Source of the DNA: Parabacteroides hominis
Lineage (GTDB): Bacteria; Bacteroidota; Bacteroidia; Bacteroidales; Tannerellaceae
DNA length: 56,288 nt
Direction of reading: 5' to 3'
Assembly (NCBI RefSeq): GCF_014287585.1
Contig: NZ_JACOOJ010000037.1
Span: 1-56,288 of the forward strand
How positions within the stretch are numbered: position 1 is the first letter of the stretch; each line of letters opens with the position of its first letter. The notes under the pieces were generated by a model. It was not told where the DNA came from. It searched no databases and worked only from the letters and a program-made list of their open reading frames with translations. This document shows positions 1 through 8,490 of this stretch, piece after piece. The position numbers and the translations under genes were made by a program.

Positions 1-67
1 AATATTCACTGAGAACGGATAATTTGAATGTCTCGCTGAACATTCTTCTGGGCTTTCTTTTTTTCAT
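1..67 (-). CDS. Partial: N-terminus of probable IS transposase/HTH protein
   Basis: An open frame begins with ATG at 67 on the minus strand and runs off the left edge. It reads MKKRKPRRMFSETFKLSVLS, then EY. A basic start followed by an 'FSE-FKL-VL-EY' stretch resembles the first helix of helix-turn-helix OrfA proteins of IS3-type elements. Only 22 residues are visible, so the family is an inference. The DNA just upstream (about 80-118) contains the minus-strand stretch TGTCTTGTACTG...TTGACACC, which could be the terminal inverted repeat of such an element. No promoter is assigned. Confidence 0.4.
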   Translation of the reverse strand, partial: MKKRKPRRMFSETFKLSVLSEY

Positions 68-204
68 TTCTATACTTTTGTAAGACCCAAAAGGTGTCAA
101 GCTATTTCAGTACAAGACATTACGGTTCAAACCCGGCAAAAACCGAATTGCTATATATAGAAAAACAGGCAATCATTGTATAAGTCAAAAATCATAAATC
201 TTTT

Positions 205-212
205 TACCTTTG
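205..212 (+). promoter_or_regulatory. Promoter -7 element for dnaG
   Basis: TACCTTTG matches the Bacteroidetes -7 consensus TAnnTTTG. It lies 24 bases before the dnaG start codon, leaving a short leader. Confidence 0.6.
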
Positions 213-235
213 CAGGCAATAAAGTAGAAAACTGA

Positions 236-2362
236 ATGATCGATCAACCTACCATAGACCGGATATTGGATGCCGCAAACATTGTGGACGTTGTTTCCGA
301 ATTCGTTACCCTTCGGAAACGAGGCATAAACTATGTAGGATTGTGTCCTTTCCATAGCGACAAGTCGCCCTCTTTCTATGTGTCGCCGGCAAAGAATATC
401 TGTAAATGCTTTGCCTGCGGCGAAGGTGGTACGGCTGTTCACTTCATTATGAAGCATGAGCAGCTTTCTTATTATGATGCGCTTCGCTTCCTTGCCAAAA
501 AATACAACATCGAAATACAGGAGCGGGAACTGTCGGAACGCGAAAAACAGGTGCGCAGCGACCGCGAAAGCATGCTGATCGTCAATAGCTGGGCGCAGAA
601 ATACTTCACGACCCAGCTCTACGAACACCAGGAAGGCAAAGCCGCCGGCTTGCGCTACTTTGCCGAACGTGGTTTCCGGGAAGATACCATTCGCAAATTC
701 CAGTTAGGCTATAGCCTCGACCAACGGGATGCCCTGTATAAAGCGGCTACAAAGAGCGGTTACAAAAAAGAATTTCTCGAAAAGACAGGTTTGGTGATCG
801 CCTACGACAACGGCGGGGTAAACGACCGTTTTCGCGGGCGTGTCATTTTTCCGGTCCATACGCTCAGTGGAAAAGTCGTCGCTTTCGGAGGACGCGTCCT
901 GAAGAAAGACGAAAAGACCGCCAAATATGTCAACTCGCCCGAAAGTGAGATTTACCATAAGAGTAACGAGCTTTACGGGATCTATTTCGCCAAACAGGCG
1001 ATCGTAAAGGCTGACCGTTGCTTCTTGGTGGAAGGCTACACGGATGTGATTTCCATGCATCAGGCAGGGGTTGAGAACGTGGTCGCCTCATCGGGTACGG
1101 CCCTCACGCAAGGACAGATCCGCCTGATACACCGCTTCACCACTAATATAACGGTCTTGTATGACGGCGATGCAGCCGGTATCAAGGCGGCCTTGCGCGG
1201 TATCGATCTGCTGTTGGAAGACGGAATGAACGTGAAAGTGGTGCTTCTTCCAGACGGAGAAGATCCCGACTCCTTTGCCCGCAAACACAACGCGAGCCAG
1301 TTTGCCGAGTTTATCAGGCAGAACGAGACTGATTTCATCCGTTTCAAAACGCGCCTGCTAATGGACGACGCAGGAACGGACCCGATCAAACGGTCGGCGC
1401 TGATCTCCGACATTATCCGGACGGTGGCTATCATCCCCGACAATATCGCCCGCTCCCTTTATATCCGGGAATGCAGTGCTATGATGGAAATAGACGAGAT
1501 GCTCCTGTTGAACGAAGTAAACAAAATCCGTCTCAACAAGGAAGAAAGGCAAGCGAACACTCCGTCCTCCCCCATCCCGGCTGCCCCCGTCAATATCCCC
1601 GAATATCCGGATATTCCCGGTTACCAGCCCTACCCGGAAGAGACGCTGGCAGAACAACCGCAGGAAAGCCCCCTGCCCCCTGACAATACGATTCCGCCAC
1701 CGCCGCCGGAAGAATACGGCCCCGATGACGGAGGAAGTAGCATGCCACCGCCAGCACCTTTCACACCGCCGGTAAACATTCCGGTCGGGCCGAAGCGTTC
1801 GCCCTATGAGGCATACGAAGTTGCCCTGCTGCGCTACATCGTGCGTTACGGCGAGCGTATCCTATTCCAATATACGGACGAAGAGACGAACGAGGAAGTC
1901 GTGATCCGCCTTTCCGAATATATCCGTTCCGAGCTGGAACGTGACGACCTGACCTTTTATACACCGCTCTTCAAGAGTATGATGGATGAAGCAGCCGATC
2001 GCTGCCAGTCCGAAGGATTCATCGCGAGCCGGTATTTCCTTGCCCATCCCGATCCGAACGTGAGCCGCCTTGCCGCCAACCTGATCAGCGAAAAATATCA
2101 GCTAAGCAAGTATCACACCAAATATCGGGAACTGGAACAGGAAGAAGACAAACTCGACCAGTTGGTAATCCGGGAACTGTATGCTTTCAAAGATGCCTAT
2201 GTACTCTCACAAATCAAAGAGATACAGGCACAGATCAAGAGTATGCAAAACAACGAAGACATGGATCAGGTTTTCGAGTTGATGAAAAAGCTCACACGCC
2301 TGAACGAAATAAAGAATGTATTAAGTAAAGAATTGGGAGAAAGAATCATATTAAAAATGTAA
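236..2362 (+). CDS. dnaG: DNA primase DnaG
   Basis: This is the primase that makes RNA primers at the replication fork. The N-terminal CHC2 zinc finger is visible with ligands C37, H40, C58 and C61. The catalytic core follows, and its TOPRIM domain shows VEGYTDV (E266) and the acidic pair D310/D312 in DGDAAG, which bind catalytic metal. Residues of about 440-520 form a Pro-rich linker. The charged helical C-terminus of about 180 residues sits where the DnaB helicase-interacting domain lies. At 708 aa it is somewhat longer than the roughly 600 aa of many bacterial primases because of the linker. The stop overlaps the next ATG (TAATG), which suggests translational coupling to the ABC transporter genes. 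Confidence 0.97.
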   Translation: MIDQPTIDRILDAANIVDVVSEFVTLRKRGINYVGLCPFHSDKSPSFYVSPAKNICKCFACGEGGTAVHFIMKHEQLSYYDALRFLAKKYNIEIQERELSEREKQVRSDRESMLIVNSWAQKYFTTQLYEHQEGKAAGLRYFAERGFREDTIRKFQLGYSLDQRDALYKAATKSGYKKEFLEKTGLVIAYDNGGVNDRFRGRVIFPVHTLSGKVVAFGGRVLKKDEKTAKYVNSPESEIYHKSNELYGIYFAKQAIVKADRCFLVEGYTDVISMHQAGVENVVASSGTALTQGQIRLIHRFTTNITVLYDGDAAGIKAALRGIDLLLEDGMNVKVVLLPDGEDPDSFARKHNASQFAEFIRQNETDFIRFKTRLLMDDAGTDPIKRSALISDIIRTVAIIPDNIARSLYIRECSAMMEIDEMLLLNEVNKIRLNKEERQANTPSSPIPAAPVNIPEYPDIPGYQPYPEETLAEQPQESPLPPDNTIPPPPPEEYGPDDGGSSMPPPAPFTPPVNIPVGPKRSPYEAYEVALLRYIVRYGERILFQYTDEETNEEVVIRLSEYIRSELERDDLTFYTPLFKSMMDEAADRCQSEGFIASRYFLAHPDPNVSRLAANLISEKYQLSKYHTKYRELEQEEDKLDQLVIRELYAFKDAYVLSQIKEIQAQIKSMQNNEDMDQVFELMKKLTRLNEIKNVLSKELGERIILKM

Positions 2363-3294
2363 TGCCTATGAATTTTTTAGAAACGGAAGACGTGGTAAAA
2401 CAATATGCCAACCACCTCGCCCTCGACAAGGTCAGCATCCAAGTTCCCGAAGGGAAAGTCTTCGGCTTATTAGGGCCGAACGGAGCCGGCAAAACCACAC
2501 TGATCCGTATCATCAACCGCATCACGGCCCCCGACAGCGGTCTTGTCCGTTTTAACGGACGTGAATTTCAGCCGGAAGATATCTACCAGATCGGTTACCT
2601 GCCGGAAGAACGCGGCCTGTATAAAAAAATGAAAGTCGGTGAACAAGCCATCTACCTGGCGCAGCTAAAAGGGCTCTCCTACCAGGAAGCCCGCACACGG
2701 TTGATACGCTGGTTCGAAAAATTCGATATCATGCCTTGGTGGAACAAGAAACTGGAAGAGCTGTCCAAAGGGATGCAGCAGAAAGTACAGTTCATCATCA
2801 CCATCATCCACGAACCGAAACTGCTGATCTTCGACGAACCGTTCAGCGGATTCGACCCCGTGAATGCCGAACTGCTGAAAAAAGAAATCCTCGAACTGAA
2901 AGATGCCGGACACACGATTATCTTTTCCACACACAACATGTCGTCCGTTGAAGAGATTTGTGACAATATCGCCTTGATCAACCGTTCGCAGGTTGTGCTT
3001 TCCGGCAATGTGACAGAAGTGAAAAGCCGTTTTCGGACAAACAATTTCACCATCCGTTTCCATAGCGAATCAGGAAAGTTGCAGCCCATCCCGGAGATGT
3101 TCAGCCAGTTGACGGAAAAAGACCTGGCCGGAACAAGCGAAGTGCGCATCCACAAAGAGCCGGGCATTACCAACTCCGCCCTCCTTTCCGCACTGGCGGG
3201 ACAGACCGAAATCATCTCCTTCACGGAGGAGATCCCTTCGATGAACGACATATTTATTAACACCGTCTCCGGTACAAATACTACGCAAGCATGA
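2362..3294 (+). CDS. ABC transporter ATP-binding protein (NatA-like)
   Basis: This is the ATPase subunit of an ABC exporter. Walker A is GPNGAGKTT at residues 38-46, the signature is LSKGMQQKVQ, and Walker B is LLIFDEPFSGFDP, followed by the switch-region STHN. The C-terminal 90 residues form the accessory domain found in Na+/drug exporter ATPases (DUF4162-like). It starts on the dnaG stop codon and its end overlaps the permease start by 4 bases, so dnaG and both ABC genes form one transcription unit. The substrate cannot be read from the sequence; NatAB-type sodium or drug export is the family precedent. Confidence 0.92.
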   Translation: MPMNFLETEDVVKQYANHLALDKVSIQVPEGKVFGLLGPNGAGKTTLIRIINRITAPDSGLVRFNGREFQPEDIYQIGYLPEERGLYKKMKVGEQAIYLAQLKGLSYQEARTRLIRWFEKFDIMPWWNKKLEELSKGMQQKVQFIITIIHEPKLLIFDEPFSGFDPVNAELLKKEILELKDAGHTIIFSTHNMSSVEEICDNIALINRSQVVLSGNVTEVKSRFRTNNFTIRFHSESGKLQPIPEMFSQLTEKDLAGTSEVRIHKEPGITNSALLSALAGQTEIISFTEEIPSMNDIFINTVSGTNTTQA

Positions 3295-4610
3295 ATAAGA
3301 TAGGACTTATAATAAAAAGAGAATACCTCCGCCGTGTCAGCAAAAAATCGTTTCTGCTGCTGACTTTCCTGACGCCGTTCCTGTTTGCCGCCCTGGTATT
3401 CGTCCCGCTTTGGTTATCCACCATCAAAGGAGATGAAGCCAAGCAGGTAGCGATTATCGACGCGACAGGCAAATACGCCCCGCTGTTCAAAGACACGGAG
3501 GAATATGCCTTCATCGCCGAAAAAGGTTCCAGCCTGGAAGAATATCGTAAAAATCCGGACAAGGAGATATTTGCTTTCCTGAATATAACAGACGATTTGC
3601 TGCAAAATCCGACCGCCGCAACACTCTATTCGCAGAAGCAAATTCCTATGGGATTGAAAAACACAATCGACAAAACGCTGTCCGAATATCTGAAAGACGA
3701 GAAGCTCGCCTCTTACAATATCGACAACCTGAAACAAATCATTGAGGAGAGCAAGATCAATTTCAATATCAAGACCATCAAATGGGACGAAGACGGAAGC
3801 GAGAAAAGCACTTCGGCCGAGGTCGCCTCTATCTTAGGCATGATATTGACTTTCATCATCTATATGTTTATCATCATGTACGGCGGGATGGTCATGCAGG
3901 GAGTGATGGAAGAAAAGACGAACCGTATCATCGAAGTGATGATTTCGTCTGTCAAGCCGTTCGACCTGATGATGGGAAAAATCATCGGCATCGGTTTCGT
4001 CGGCCTGACACAGGTATTCCTGTGGGGAATCCTGACAACCGTATTGGTATCGGGAAGCCTTTTCTTTTTCGGTGGCAGCACGTCGCCTGAAGACATGATG
4101 ACAGCACAGATGGCGGCACAAGGTGTAAGCGATGTGGCTGCCGGTTCTTCAAATATCAGCATCCAGGTGCAGGAAATCATCAATTCGATCAACTTCGGGA
4201 TGATCGGTATCTGCTTCGTTCTTTATTTTATCGGAGGCTATTTATTGTATGCGGCTCTATTCGCAGCTATCGGAAGTGCCTTGGAACAGCAGGAAGACGC
4301 CCAGCAGTTCATGACTCCGATTATGCTTTTGATGGCGTTCAGCTTGTATGCCGGAATCTACAGCATGAATAATCCCGACGGCCCGCTGGCCTTCTGGTGC
4401 TCGATGATTCCGTTCACCTCTCCTATCGTGATGATGGTCCGCTTGCCGTTCGACATTCCGGTATGGGAATTGGCGCTCTCGTTCGCCTTGTTGTTTGCCA
4501 CAGCCATACTTATCATCTGGTTCTCGGCCAAAATTTACCGTGTTGGTATTTTAATGTACGGAAAGAAACCGAGCATCAAAGAAATGATCAAATGGGTAAA
4601 ATATAAATAA
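3291..4610 (+). CDS. ABC-2 type transporter permease (NatB-like)
   Basis: This is the membrane subunit partnering the upstream ATPase. One hydrophobic segment lies near residues 20-42. A long extracytoplasmic loop of about 130 residues follows, then five more membrane segments in the C-terminal half, the usual ABC-2 permease layout. The motif VMEEKTNRIIEVMISSVKP is typical of the NatB/YhaP branch. The start overlaps the ATPase gene (ATGA-type overlap). A strong hairpin directly follows the stop. Confidence 0.92.
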   Translation: MNKIGLIIKREYLRRVSKKSFLLLTFLTPFLFAALVFVPLWLSTIKGDEAKQVAIIDATGKYAPLFKDTEEYAFIAEKGSSLEEYRKNPDKEIFAFLNITDDLLQNPTAATLYSQKQIPMGLKNTIDKTLSEYLKDEKLASYNIDNLKQIIEESKINFNIKTIKWDEDGSEKSTSAEVASILGMILTFIIYMFIIMYGGMVMQGVMEEKTNRIIEVMISSVKPFDLMMGKIIGIGFVGLTQVFLWGILTTVLVSGSLFFFGGSTSPEDMMTAQMAAQGVSDVAAGSSNISIQVQEIINSINFGMIGICFVLYFIGGYLLYAALFAAIGSALEQQEDAQQFMTPIMLLMAFSLYAGIYSMNNPDGPLAFWCSMIPFTSPIVMMVRLPFDIPVWELALSFALLFATAILIIWFSAKIYRVGILMYGKKPSIKEMIKWVKYK

Positions 4611-4616
4611 AACAGT

Positions 4617-4641
4617 CAGGGCGATTTTAACGATCGCCCTG
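4617..4641 (+). terminator. Terminator-like hairpin after the ABC permease gene
   Basis: The arms CAGGGCGAT and ATCGCCCTG pair perfectly over 9 bp around a 7-base loop. The hairpin sits 6 bases after the permease stop codon. There is no strong T-run, so termination efficiency is uncertain. Confidence 0.55.
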
Positions 4642-4663
4642 GTATCGTAAAAGATATGTACAA

Positions 4664-4697
4664 AAAAAGCCTGTCACTCAAGAGAATGACAGGCTTT
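4664..4697 (-). terminator. Terminator of the tRNA-Gln operon (bidirectional)
   Basis: A 13-bp perfect stem (AAAAAGCCTGTCA / TGACAGGCTTTTT) surrounds an 8-base loop. It ends directly next to the 3' end of the first tRNA-Gln on the minus strand. A/T tracts flank both sides, so it can act in both directions. Confidence 0.8.
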
Positions 4698-4698
4698 T

Positions 4699-4769
4699 TG
4701 TTGTTCAACCAGGGCTCGAACCTGGACTAACAGGACCAGAATCTGTTGTGCTACCATTACACCATTGAA
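4699..4769 (-). tRNA. tRNA-Gln (CTG anticodon)
   Basis: On the minus strand the sequence folds into a complete cloverleaf. It has a 7-bp acceptor (TGTTCAA/TTGAACA), D-arm GTG-TAATGGTAG-CAC, anticodon loop TTCTGGT giving anticodon CTG, variable loop TAGT and T-arm CCAGG-TTCGAAC-CCTGG. The last anticodon-stem pair is A31-C39, a mismatch. CCA is not encoded. It is identical to the copy at 4809-4879. Confidence 0.93.
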
Positions 4770-4808
4770 CAATTTCCGTTCAACAAAGATGACAATTCAT
4801 TATTTTCG

Positions 4809-4879
4809 TTGTTCAACCAGGGCTCGAACCTGGACTAACAGGACCAGAATCTGTTGTGCTACCATTACACCATTGAACA
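4809..4879 (-). tRNA. tRNA-Gln (CTG anticodon), second copy
   Basis: This is a base-for-base copy of the tRNA at 4699-4769, including the A31-C39 mismatch, and it is the promoter-proximal copy. The two genes lie 39 bases apart and are probably processed from one transcript that starts upstream (promoter motif 4921-4928) and ends at the 4664-4697 hairpin. Confidence 0.93.
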
Positions 4880-4920
4880 ATTTCAATCAAGCTTGTCAAC
4901 TCTTTTGTTGTTAGCGAGTG

Positions 4921-4928
4921 CAAAAGTA
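4921..4928 (-). promoter_or_regulatory. Promoter -7 element for the tRNA-Gln pair
   Basis: On the minus strand this reads TACTTTTG, matching TAnnTTTG, 41 bases before the first tRNA. Confidence 0.5.
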
Positions 4929-5066
4929 CATACTTTTTCAAAATAAACAAACGATACGGTAATTTTTTTTCATTAATAAACTTTTTTCTTTTCCTGCTTG
5001 TTTTGATTTTGCAAGTATATACATATATTAATAGAGGGAAATCACCCACATAATAAATATAAGAAG

Positions 5067-5074
5067 TATATTTG
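5067..5074 (+). promoter_or_regulatory. Promoter -7 element for rsfS-ftsH
   Basis: TATATTTG fits TAnnTTTG and lies 30 bases before the rsfS ATG. Confidence 0.55.
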
Positions 5075-5104
5075 CGACTTCGAATATTACTCAATAAAAA
5101 ATAG

Positions 5105-5464
5105 ATGGATCAAACAGAAGCATTAGTTAAAACGATTGTAGAAGGCCTACAGGAAAAAAAAGGCAAAAACATTGTAACCGTAGACTTAACCCAATTATCC
5201 GGCTCGATCTGCCAATACATGATAATCTGCGAAGGAAGCACTCCTACCCAGGTTTCCGCATTGTCTGATTCGGCTTGGGATTTTGCCCATCGTGAGGCAG
5301 GTGAAAAACCGCTTTCGATAGACGGGGCACAGCGTGCCGAATGGATCGGGATGGACTATGGCACGGTTCTTGTACATATATTTTTACCGGAACTTCGCGA
5401 GTTTTATAACCTGGAAAATCTTTGGTCGGATGCCAAAGTGACTCAGATTGCCGACCTCGACTGA
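5105..5464 (+). CDS. rsfS: Ribosomal silencing factor RsfS
   Basis: The 119-aa protein belongs to the RsfS/Iojap family, which binds ribosomal protein uL14 on the 50S subunit and blocks joining to 30S during starvation. Visible family features are the N-terminal helix with 'IVEGLQEKKGKNIVTVDL', the conserved 'YMIICEGSTPTQVSALSD' strand and the C-terminal 'WIGMDYGTVLVHIFLPELRE' followed by 'FYNLENLW'. The length is normal. ftsH follows 34 bases downstream on the same strand and is probably co-transcribed. Confidence 0.95.
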   Translation: MDQTEALVKTIVEGLQEKKGKNIVTVDLTQLSGSICQYMIICEGSTPTQVSALSDSAWDFAHREAGEKPLSIDGAQRAEWIGMDYGTVLVHIFLPELREFYNLENLWSDAKVTQIADLD

Positions 5465-5498
5465 TGGCCGATCTTACATAGTATAGAGATAATCACAT

Positions 5499-7541
5499 AT
5501 GGAAAATAAAAACGACATGTTTAACAAAGCGCCGAAGAATAATAAGCAAAAGATGTTCAAGTTCAATCTTTATTGGATGTACGGGCTCATCTTTATAATG
5601 CTTTTTGCATTGTATCTGACAAACGACTCTTCGGCATCTAAAGAATTAGGCTGGACCGAGTTCCAGAAATTAGCACAGGAAAATGTATTCGACCGGATGG
5701 TTGTCTACAACAAAAAGAACCTGGTTGAAGCAACCGTAAAAGACGGACAGAAAGGTTTGGTATTCAGAAAAGACAGTGCGGCATTGGGTACAAACCCGAA
5801 GGTGTATGTCAAAATACCGTCGGCCGACAAATTCTCGGACTTCTATGATAAGGCCGTTGCCGAAAATCATATCACTACGCAGGTCAGATTTGAAGAAGGC
5901 GACGATGCGATCTGGAATTTCCTTGTTTCGTTCGGTCCGATCCTGCTGATCATCGTCGTGTGGATCTTCCTGATGCGACGCATGTCAGGTGGCACAAGCG
6001 GCGGCCCAGGCGGAGTATTCAGTGTGGGAAAGGCAAAAGCACAGCTTTTCGACAAAGACAACGACCGGAAAGTGACATTCAAGGATGTCGCCGGACTTGC
6101 AGAGGCAAAACAGGAGGTGGAAGAGATCGTTTCCTTCTTGAAAAGCCCCGAAAAATATACGGAATTAGGAGGTAAAATACCTAAAGGCGCCTTACTCGTA
6201 GGCCCTCCCGGAACCGGTAAAACATTATTGGCCAAGGCTGTAGCCGGAGAGGCAGACGTTCCGTTCTTCTCCCTGTCCGGTTCGGACTTCGTAGAAATGT
6301 TCGTCGGCGTAGGTGCTTCCCGCGTACGTGACCTGTTCCGCCAGGCAAAAGAGAAAGCTCCTTGTATCGTGTTTATCGACGAAATCGATGCTGTCGGTCG
6401 TGCCCGTGGCAAAAATGTAAATATGAACAGCAACGACGAACGCGAAAACACGTTGAACCAGTTGCTTACGGAAATGGATGGTTTCGGCTCCAACAGCGGT
6501 GTTATCATCCTGGCGGCTACGAACCGTGCCGATATCCTGGACAAGGCGTTGCTTCGTGCCGGACGTTTCGACCGACAGATTCATGTGGAATTGCCCGACC
6601 TGAACGAGCGTAAGGATATATTCGGAGTGCATCTGCGTCCGATCAAAATCGACGAAAGCGTCGATGCCGAATTTCTGGCACGCCAGACTCCCGGTTTCTC
6701 CGGTGCCGACATCGCCAATGTCTGCAATGAAGCCGCTTTGATCGCTGCCCGTAATGGTAAAAAATTTGTCCAGAAGGAAGACTTCATGAATGCGGTCGAC
6801 CGTATCGTCGGTGGCTTGGAGAAACGTACTAAAATAACGACTGCGGATGAACGTCAATGCATAGCTAACCACGAAGCAGGTCATGCCACTTTGAGCTGGC
6901 TGTTGGAACATGCCAATCCGTTGGTTAAGGTGACGATCGTTCCGCGAGGCAAGGCATTAGGCGCCGCCTGGTATCTGCCGGAAGAACGTCAGATTACTAC
7001 CCGCGAACAATTGCTGGATGAAATGTGTGCAACTCTGGGCGGACGGGCTGCCGAAGAACTTTTCTTGGGAAAAATCTCTACCGGAGCATCCAATGACCTC
7101 GAACGGGTGACTAAACAGGCTTATGCGATGGTCGTCTATTTCGGCATGAGCGACCGCCTGCCGAACTTGAACTACTACGATTCAAGCGGACAGGACTGGG
7201 GCTTCACCAAACCGTACAGCGAGGAAACAGCCCGGATGATCGACCAGGAAGTACAGGCCATTATCAACGAACAATACAAACGGGCCAAAAGTATCCTGAA
7301 AGAACACACATCGGGACACAATATGCTGGCTCAGGTATTGCTGGAACGTGAAGTTATCTACACGGAAGATGTCGAACACATCTTCGGTAAGCGCGCCTGG
7401 GTTTCCCGCTCGGAAGAGATTCTGGAACTGCAAGAGAAAGCAAACGGTCAAAAAGCCGAAGAAGCGAAAGTTGCCGAAGCCGAAAAGCAAAAAGATGACA
7501 CAAATGTCACGACATCCGACAGTAAGACAGTAAACGTATAA
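5499..7541 (+). CDS. ftsH: ATP-dependent zinc metalloprotease FtsH
   Basis: This is a membrane-anchored AAA+ protease that degrades unassembled membrane proteins and regulatory proteins. Two membrane segments are visible (about residues 25-42 and 143-160) flanking a periplasmic domain. The AAA module has Walker A GPPGTGKT from G235, Walker B CIVFIDEIDAVG and the SRH region ATNRADILDKALLRAGRFDR. The zinc site is H458-EAGH-462. A Lys/Glu-rich tail ends the 680-aa protein. A hairpin terminator follows. Confidence 0.97.
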   Translation: MENKNDMFNKAPKNNKQKMFKFNLYWMYGLIFIMLFALYLTNDSSASKELGWTEFQKLAQENVFDRMVVYNKKNLVEATVKDGQKGLVFRKDSAALGTNPKVYVKIPSADKFSDFYDKAVAENHITTQVRFEEGDDAIWNFLVSFGPILLIIVVWIFLMRRMSGGTSGGPGGVFSVGKAKAQLFDKDNDRKVTFKDVAGLAEAKQEVEEIVSFLKSPEKYTELGGKIPKGALLVGPPGTGKTLLAKAVAGEADVPFFSLSGSDFVEMFVGVGASRVRDLFRQAKEKAPCIVFIDEIDAVGRARGKNVNMNSNDERENTLNQLLTEMDGFGSNSGVIILAATNRADILDKALLRAGRFDRQIHVELPDLNERKDIFGVHLRPIKIDESVDAEFLARQTPGFSGADIANVCNEAALIAARNGKKFVQKEDFMNAVDRIVGGLEKRTKITTADERQCIANHEAGHATLSWLLEHANPLVKVTIVPRGKALGAAWYLPEERQITTREQLLDEMCATLGGRAAEELFLGKISTGASNDLERVTKQAYAMVVYFGMSDRLPNLNYYDSSGQDWGFTKPYSEETARMIDQEVQAIINEQYKRAKSILKEHTSGHNMLAQVLLEREVIYTEDVEHIFGKRAWVSRSEEILELQEKANGQKAEEAKVAEAEKQKDDTNVTTSDSKTVNV

Positions 7542-7563
7542 CTGTCCGCACAATAAATAATAA

Positions 7564-7601
7564 TTCCATGCCCACGAAATTTGAAACAGATGGGCATGGA
7601 A
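7564..7601 (+). terminator. Terminator after ftsH
   Basis: TTCCATGCCCA and TGGGCATGGAA form an 11-bp perfect stem, followed at once by a T-rich run. It lies 22 bases after the ftsH stop. Confidence 0.75.
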
Positions 7602-7614
7602 TTTATTTTTTAAT

Positions 7615-7622
7615 TATATTTG
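7615..7622 (+). promoter_or_regulatory. Promoter -7 element for cdsA
   Basis: TATATTTG fits TAnnTTTG, 34 bases before the TTG start of cdsA and just after the ftsH terminator. Confidence 0.5.
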
Positions 7623-7656
7623 TACCTGAATAAATCAATAAAAAAACACTATCGTC

Positions 7657-8490
7657 TTGAAAAATTTGATTATACGGGCGTTAACCGGCATTATATTCGT
7701 CGTGGTACTGGTCAGTGCCATTTGCATCCATCCGATTTTTTTCCTTATTCTTTTTTGTATTATAACAGGATTGACGCTTTGGGAATTCGGAGGTCTGGTC
7801 AAGCATTATGAAAATGCGAATCTGCAACGGGCCGTGAATGTGCTCGGAGGAGTATATCTGTTTATCGCCACTTTCGTTTATGCCAACGGATTGACGGACG
7901 GAAAGATCTTCCTCCCCTATTTGCTGTTTATCATGTTGTCAATGATAGCCGAACTTTATTATAAGGCTCCGAACCCGATCAACAACTGGGCATTCACGCT
8001 CTTTGCCCAGGTTTATTGTGCCGGCTCCTTCTCCATGCTGAACTTTATCGGTGCAGAGCCGGGAACACCCGGAGTCATGAGCTACACGCCGCTCTTCATC
8101 ATGGCAATCTTTATTTTTGTCTGGCTGGACGATACCGGAGCCTATCTGGTTGGCTCCCTGATCGGGAAAAGGAAATTATTTGAACGGATCTCTCCTAAGA
8201 AATCTTGGGAAGGCTTCTTTGGCGGGTTGATCCTCGTTTTGGCTTCCTCGCAGGCATTCGCCTGGTTCGCTCCGGAAATAAGCCGGCTTAATTGGCTGGG
8301 ACTGGCAGCTACGGTCGTCCTGTTCGGGACTTGGGGAGACTTGATCGAATCCCTGCTGAAACGTACGCTCGGAGTAAAAGATTCCGGAAATGTATTGCCG
8401 GGTCACGGAGGAATGCTGGACCGCTTCGACAGTGTTATGCTGGCTGTTCCGGCCAGCTACATCTATATCGAACTCTTTATTCGAAATTAA
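7657..8490 (+). CDS. cdsA: Phosphatidate cytidylyltransferase CdsA
   Basis: It converts phosphatidic acid and CTP to CDP-diacylglycerol, the precursor of bacterial phospholipids. The 277-aa protein is highly hydrophobic, with about eight membrane segments. It ends with the CDP-DAG synthase signature, seen as S...KR......KD around residues 180-230 and then LPGHGGMLDRFDS. The best start is TTG at 7657, giving MKNLIIRALTGI; no ATG lies near the conserved N-terminus. The last 14 bases overlap the convergent porT-like gene. Confidence 0.94.
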   Translation: MKNLIIRALTGIIFVVVLVSAICIHPIFFLILFCIITGLTLWEFGGLVKHYENANLQRAVNVLGGVYLFIATFVYANGLTDGKIFLPYLLFIMLSMIAELYYKAPNPINNWAFTLFAQVYCAGSFSMLNFIGAEPGTPGVMSYTPLFIMAIFIFVWLDDTGAYLVGSLIGKRKLFERISPKKSWEGFFGGLILVLASSQAFAWFAPEISRLNWLGLAATVVLFGTWGDLIESLLKRTLGVKDSGNVLPGHGGMLDRFDSVMLAVPASYIYIELFIRN

